Shown here piece by piece: positions 60,534-64,000 of a DNA stretch of 64,000 nt. This stretch comes from Hyphomonas jannaschiana VP2 (GTDB lineage: Bacteria; Pseudomonadota; Alphaproteobacteria; Caulobacterales; Hyphomonadaceae). The DNA is taken from NCBI RefSeq assembly GCF_000685215.1, contig NZ_ARYJ01000004.1, positions 62,001 through 126,000 on the forward strand. The letters are read 5' to 3'. Within the stretch, counting starts at the first letter, position 1. The number at the start of each line of letters is the position of its first letter. Made by a program: the position numbers and the translations under genes. The notes under the pieces were generated by a model. That model searched no databases. It saw only the letters and a program-made list of their open reading frames with translations, and was not told the origin of the DNA.

Positions 60534-61744
60534 TAACGGCAAGCCTCTTCATTGCTGTCGCACAGCGCCATGACGTCGCTTAGCCAGCTGGTATAGCCCT
60601 GCAGGTTTGTGTAGCGGCCATTATAATCCCCGGCGCAGAACTGGCCGGTCTCGCGGTTCTGTTCGACGACGGACAGAACGCCAATGGCCGTCCTTGAACC
60701 GTCCGCTTCAGTCACATAGAGCGGACCGCCGCTGTCACCCACACAGGGGCCCGCACCGGCCTGACTGGCGACATAGATCGTTGCGGGGCCTGTGCCCATG
60801 ATACGGATGCTGGCGGAGAGAAGGTTGTTGGACAGCTTCCCGCCGAAATGCGTCAGGCCCCAGCCGGCCATGTCGCCGGTCGGATAATTCGCCGGGGCAA
60901 GCGGCAGGTCGGTTGCGCCATAGCGGGCGACAGGCACATCGCCGAGCGCTTCGACTTCCTCCTCCGACAGGCGGATCAGGGCGAGGTCGTTGGCATAGCC
61001 GTTGGCCGTCCCGGCATAGCCGCCATGGCAGATGGCGAATTCCCCTTCGGTCGTGTGAGCCAGTGGCGAGCGCAGATTCTCGGCCGTGCCGATGATCCGC
61101 AGCTGCTCATAGGGCTCGTCCACGCAATGGGCCGCTGTGACCAGCCATCGGTCCGCGATCCGCACCGCGCCGCAATGCCCGGTTGTGATCATGCCATCCT
61201 GTTCCGGTTTCACCGGTTCCAGTTTCACAATGCCCGGGAAGCTGGCGAGGCTGGCGGCGAGGCCGTTCACGGCTTCCGCACCGACGGCGGCGTCTTCGAC
61301 TTGGGTTGCGCCAGCAACAGCGCCAACGGTCGGCGTCGGCGGCGCGTCATCCGGCAGGCCGCAGGCGACCGCGTTCAGTTCGGCCAGTGTCAGGCCGGGC
61401 GCCTCAGTTTCGGCTGCTTCGGTTGCGGTATCTTCCGTCTGAAGCCCAGCGTCGTCGTCTTCGCCGACAATGCTTTCGGGGGAGAGCAGAGGTTCGTCCT
61501 CTTCCACGGCCGCTTCCTCGTCCACAGTCAGTCCGCGGTCGACCGTTGGCGTTTCACCGGTCTCTTCCGTTGTCGCGGCGGGCTCAGCGACCAGGACTTC
61601 CGAGTCGCTTGTGGCCTCTTCCTGAGGGATAGCGGCCGGGCTCTCCTGGCCGGACGGGTTGATCCCCGGCAGGCGGACTGCATCGCAGGCGGGCAGGGCA
61701 CTCAGCGCCAGCAGCGCAGCCCCGGCAAGCAGGTGGCGTTTCAT
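60533..61744 (-). CDS. Trypsin-like serine protease, lipoprotein
   Basis: 403 residues. A lipoprotein signal (LSALPAC) and a long acidic, Glu/Thr-rich, probably disordered region (about 25-130) precede an S1 protease domain. The catalytic triad is intact: His in LVTAAHCVD, Asp in NDLALIRL and Ser in GDSGGPLY. Other S1 pieces are PVARYGATDLP and AGWGLTHFG. The enzyme is likely tethered in the periplasm. The start at 61744 has AGAAGGGG upstream. It is coupled to the lipoprotein gene downstream. A serpin is also encoded in the window (9238), an interesting but distant pairing. Confidence 0.9.
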   Translation of the reverse strand: MKRHLLAGAALLALSALPACDAVRLPGINPSGQESPAAIPQEEATSDSEVLVAEPAATTEETGETPTVDRGLTVDEEAAVEEDEPLLSPESIVGEDDDAGLQTEDTATEAAETEAPGLTLAELNAVACGLPDDAPPTPTVGAVAGATQVEDAAVGAEAVNGLAASLASFPGIVKLEPVKPEQDGMITTGHCGAVRIADRWLVTAAHCVDEPYEQLRIIGTAENLRSPLAHTTEGEFAICHGGYAGTANGYANDLALIRLSEEEVEALGDVPVARYGATDLPLAPANYPTGDMAGWGLTHFGGKLSNNLLSASIRIMGTGPATIYVASQAGAGPCVGDSGGPLYVTEADGSRTAIGVLSVVEQNRETGQFCAGDYNGRYTNLQGYTSWLSDVMALCDSNEEACR

Positions 61745-61852
61745 TCTGAAATCCCCTTCTGGAACACCGTGAAACGCAGTTAATGCCGGTGCCGCAGGCG
61801 GGGTCAACCGGCCTGATCGTCAAGGCCGGTCAGATGCAGGAGGGAATGTGCC

Positions 61853-62314
61853 TCAGAACATGGAATTCCCATGCTGCGAGGTTTCAGGCACGGGTTGGCT
61901 TACGCCCCAGTGCTCGACGAACATGCCGTCTTTCATACGGAAGATGTGGATCAGGGCGTTGCCGCGGGAGCTCGGTTCCGCCTTGAAATGGACGTGCAGC
62001 CAGACGAGGTCACCATCCGCAGCGGCGCGTTTGATGTCTGCATGCATCTCAGGGAATTTCTCGATGCGTCCGGCGAAATAGGTCAGGAATCCATCCTTGC
62101 CATCAGGGACGTGTTGCGAATGCTGAATATAGCCGTCGGCGATGCATTCGCGGCCCGCCGTTTCAAGGTCGAGCTCCACCTCGATGACATTCATGCACCA
62201 GATTGCCTTTTCGAGGTTAGCGGCTTCCAGTTGTTCCTGCGCGCTCGGTACTGTTGTGCATGCTCCAAGCGTGGCCAGGGCGAGCATGCTGAGAAGTGGG
62301 TTTTTGATGCGCAT
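61853..62314 (-). CDS. SnoaL-like lipoprotein
   Basis: 153 residues with a lipobox (LATLGAC). The domain has the NTF2/SnoaL alpha+beta pattern: RECIADGYIQHSQHVPDGKDGFLTYF, then HADIKRAAADGDLVWLHVHF and FVEHWGVSQP. These secreted SnoaL-like proteins have unknown ligands. The ATG at 62314 has GGAAGGA upstream. It lies between the exonuclease and trypsin-like genes on the same strand. Confidence 0.82.
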   Translation of the reverse strand: MRIKNPLLSMLALATLGACTTVPSAQEQLEAANLEKAIWCMNVIEVELDLETAGRECIADGYIQHSQHVPDGKDGFLTYFAGRIEKFPEMHADIKRAAADGDLVWLHVHFKAEPSSRGNALIHIFRMKDGMFVEHWGVSQPVPETSQHGNSMF

Positions 62315-62399
62315 AAAAGTCCTTCCGGTGCCAATTTGGAACTGATTGGGGTAAAATTGGGGGGTGTGCATGTCGATGCAACTAATTGTCATCGGTCCC

Positions 62400-63428
62400 T
62401 TATCCGGCCTCTTCTTCGTAACCGACCAGGCGCAACGGCCGGGCGCGGCGTCCTTCCAGCATGGCCCAGCGGACGAGGGCGTCTTCGCGGCCATAGGTGA
62501 CCCAGAGTTCATCGGGGTTCACCTCCCGGACCGTATCGGTCAGCTCGTCCCAGTCGGCATGATCGGAGATGATCAGCGGCAGTTCGACGCCGCTGGCCTT
62601 GGCGCGCTGGCGCACGCTCATCCAGCCGGAGGCGAAACCGATCAGCGGATCCGGGAAGCGCTGCGCCCATGTGCCTTCGAAAGAGCCGGGAGGGGCGATC
62701 ACGACCTGTCCACGGAAAGCCTCCCGCGCAGCTTTGGACGTGTCGTCCGTTGTGGCCGGGCGCAGGTCTCCCATCGGAACGCCAGCCTCTTCGTAGACAG
62801 CGCAAAGCTTCTCCAGGGCGCCGTGGATGTAGATCGGCGCGTCATGCCCTGCGAGACGGAGGTGACGGATCATCCGCTGTGCCTTGCCGAGGGAGTAGGC
62901 GCCAACACAGTGTGTACGGTCCGGGAAGTCAGCGATATTGCGGAGCAGCTTGCCCATTTCATGCTCTGTCGGCGGATGGCGGAAGACGGGCAGGCCGAAG
63001 GTCGCTTCGGAAATAAAGATGTGTGTGCCGTCCACGGGCTCGAAACTGGTGCAGGTCGGATCCCAGCGGCGCTTGTAGTCGCCGGTGAACGTCATCCGCA
63101 GGCCCTTGTATTCCACCGTGATCTGGGCGGAGCCGAGAATGTGCCCGGCAGGCGTCAGCCAGACCGAGACGCCATTTACGTCGATCACTTCGCCATATTC
63201 CAGCGCCTGCGTCGACTTCGCGAAATTCTTGCCATAGCGCGCTGCCATGATGGCCAGCGTGTGCGGATGGGAGAGGACTGCGCCATGCCCGCCCCGGGCA
63301 TGATCGGAGTGGCCGTGGCTGATGACAGCCCGGTCGACGGCGCCGCGCACCGGGTCGAGATAGAAATCCCCCGGCGGGCAATACAGGCCCTTTGGCGTTG
63401 GCTGAAGCAGAAGGTCCGGGCGGAGCAT
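62400..63428 (-). CDS. Ligase-associated DNA exonuclease (metallo-beta-lactamase fold)
   Basis: 342 residues. The metal site HxHxDH is SHGHSDHARGG, a further site is AGHILGSAQI, and TFTGDYKRRWDP and SDHADWDEL follow the beta-CASP-like arrangement of this family (the exonuclease usually encoded with the ATP-dependent ligase). It probably trims 3' ends during repair. Here the ligase is at 57603, with a GST gene and three secreted-protein genes between, and no helicase or phosphoesterase gene adjoins it. It is divergent from a serine hydrolase gene. Confidence 0.9.
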   Translation of the reverse strand: MLRPDLLLQPTPKGLYCPPGDFYLDPVRGAVDRAVISHGHSDHARGGHGAVLSHPHTLAIMAARYGKNFAKSTQALEYGEVIDVNGVSVWLTPAGHILGSAQITVEYKGLRMTFTGDYKRRWDPTCTSFEPVDGTHIFISEATFGLPVFRHPPTEHEMGKLLRNIADFPDRTHCVGAYSLGKAQRMIRHLRLAGHDAPIYIHGALEKLCAVYEEAGVPMGDLRPATTDDTSKAAREAFRGQVVIAPPGSFEGTWAQRFPDPLIGFASGWMSVRQRAKASGVELPLIISDHADWDELTDTVREVNPDELWVTYGREDALVRWAMLEGRRARPLRLVGYEEEAG

Positions 63429-63606
63429 GCGTTCAATGTAGCGGGCCGCAGGACGCAGGGAAGGCGGGGATCAGTCATTTTCAACCCCGACAGAAAGGCC
63501 TGTCCCTGAATTTTCAGTGATTTTTCTAAATCCTAACTGAGTTGCCACACTTGCGACACGAAGAGGTGTGCATAGACTTCTCCCGGAGAAGAGGGAGTTT
63601 TCCAAC

Positions 63607-64000
63607 ATGCAGCCAGCTCGTTCCGTTTTTGCCTCCGCTGTCGCGCTGGCCCTGATGGCCATGCCATCTTTCGCCCAGGAAGGCGGAAATACGGACCTGA
63701 TGGACAAGTCGCTGGCAGCTGGCTGGAAAGCGAGCTTCATCTGCTCCGACACCTTCGTCGCAGGCATGGATATGGAGACGATCGAGAACAATGACCTCGA
63801 CGGGATCTACACCGATTTCCGCCGGGCCTATAACCAGCTGCCTGACGCCCGGATCGACCTCAACGAACAGACAGTGAGCGTGCAGTATGACCGCTCCATG
63901 CCGCCGCGCATGGCGGCTTACCGGCCAGGCTTTGGTTGTACTCAGCTGCCGGCGGGCGCCGACGAAATCATGATCGGCTACCTGCCGCGCTTCGCGGCCT
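63607..64000 (+). CDS. Secreted serine hydrolase, N-terminal part (3' end outside window)
   Basis: Only 131 residues are in the window and the frame is open to its end. It has a signal peptide (SAVALALMAMPSFAQ) followed by WKASFICSDTFVAGMDMETI, DLDGIYTDFRRAYNQLPDARID and AAYRPGFGCTQLPAGAD. This is the N-terminal prelude typical of the alphaproteobacterial beta-lactamase-related serine hydrolases whose SxxK motif would lie further on, beyond the window. The identification therefore rests on the N-terminal pattern. GAGGGAG precedes the ATG. Confidence 0.7.
   Translation, partial: MQPARSVFASAVALALMAMPSFAQEGGNTDLMDKSLAAGWKASFICSDTFVAGMDMETIENNDLDGIYTDFRRAYNQLPDARIDLNEQTVSVQYDRSMPPRMAAYRPGFGCTQLPAGADEIMIGYLPRFAA

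Noticed and set aside
1..64000. CRISPR arrays, insertion sequences, prophage, tRNA or rRNA genes
   Set aside because: No regularly spaced direct repeats of CRISPR size, no transposase or integrase, and no tRNA T-loop pattern in the intergenic regions.

Overview
The window reads as chromosomal DNA of a GC-rich alphaproteobacterium, most like the Caulobacterales/Hyphomonadaceae. The signs are a class I lysyl-tRNA synthetase, a NodT-type outer-membrane efflux protein, a DUF2853 gene, a fused indolepyruvate oxidoreductase with a divergent Lrp regulator, the alphaproteobacterial 'cisplatin-response' ATP-dependent DNA ligase, and many short lipoproteins with LxxC lipoboxes. The genus is an inference. 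No tRNA, rRNA, CRISPR, insertion sequence, prophage or plasmid gene was seen. Coding density is high and only one gap (1004-1337) exceeds 300 bp.

Layout. 1-3.8 kb: 3' end of an acyl-CoA dehydrogenase, DUF2853, a membrane-anchored glutamate-synthase-like FMN protein and a DUF4105 protein. 3.8-4.7 kb: bacterioferritin and its ferredoxin partner, with a Fur-like box. 4.7-7.2 kb: methyltransferase/TetR divergent pair, then a membrane-protein/XRE regulator pair headed by a triple operator. 7.2-17 kb: LysRS, small lipoprotein, bacterial serpin, indolepyruvate oxidoreductase/Lrp, GNAT, thiolase, PilZ. 17-25.4 kb: M13 metallopeptidase and a tripartite RND efflux operon. 25.6-31.2 kb: PhoR-like kinase without a partner, copper operon (small Cys/His-rich protein, CopA, CopB), and a Fur-box DUF2218 gene. 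31.3-40.2 kb: glutamate racemase, ornithine-decarboxylase-type enzyme with a structured leader, PstS-like lipoprotein, glycosyltransferase, PutA, DUF3298. 40.2-47.6 kb: small envelope proteins, serine hydrolase, paired thioesterases, flavin monooxygenase, and a run starting with an M23 peptidase. 47.7-53.3 kb: TetR, esterase, two MDR reductases, pantothenate-kinase-like protein, dienoyl-CoA-reductase-type SDR. 53.4-57 kb: a Trp-rich membrane protein, two MscS channels and two small paralogous membrane proteins on one strand. 57-64 kb: HU-like histone, DNA ligase, GST, three secreted proteins, the ligase-associated exonuclease and the start of a serine hydrolase.

Themes. Metal handling recurs: Bfr/Bfd and the DUF2218 gene carry nearly the same 17-bp Fur-like box, and the copper operon is extremely Met/His-rich with a leader that can fold in three competing ways. 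Envelope and membrane-stress functions are also frequent: RND pump, mechanosensitive channels, serpin, M13, M23 and trypsin-like proteases.

No single large unknown system stands out. The least explained signals are small: a four-part ATGGT array with identical 11/11/12-bp spacing between two separate convergent gene pairs, a hairpin that hides a ribosome-binding site at 8882-8903, the copper leader, and the in-frame leader of the decarboxylase.
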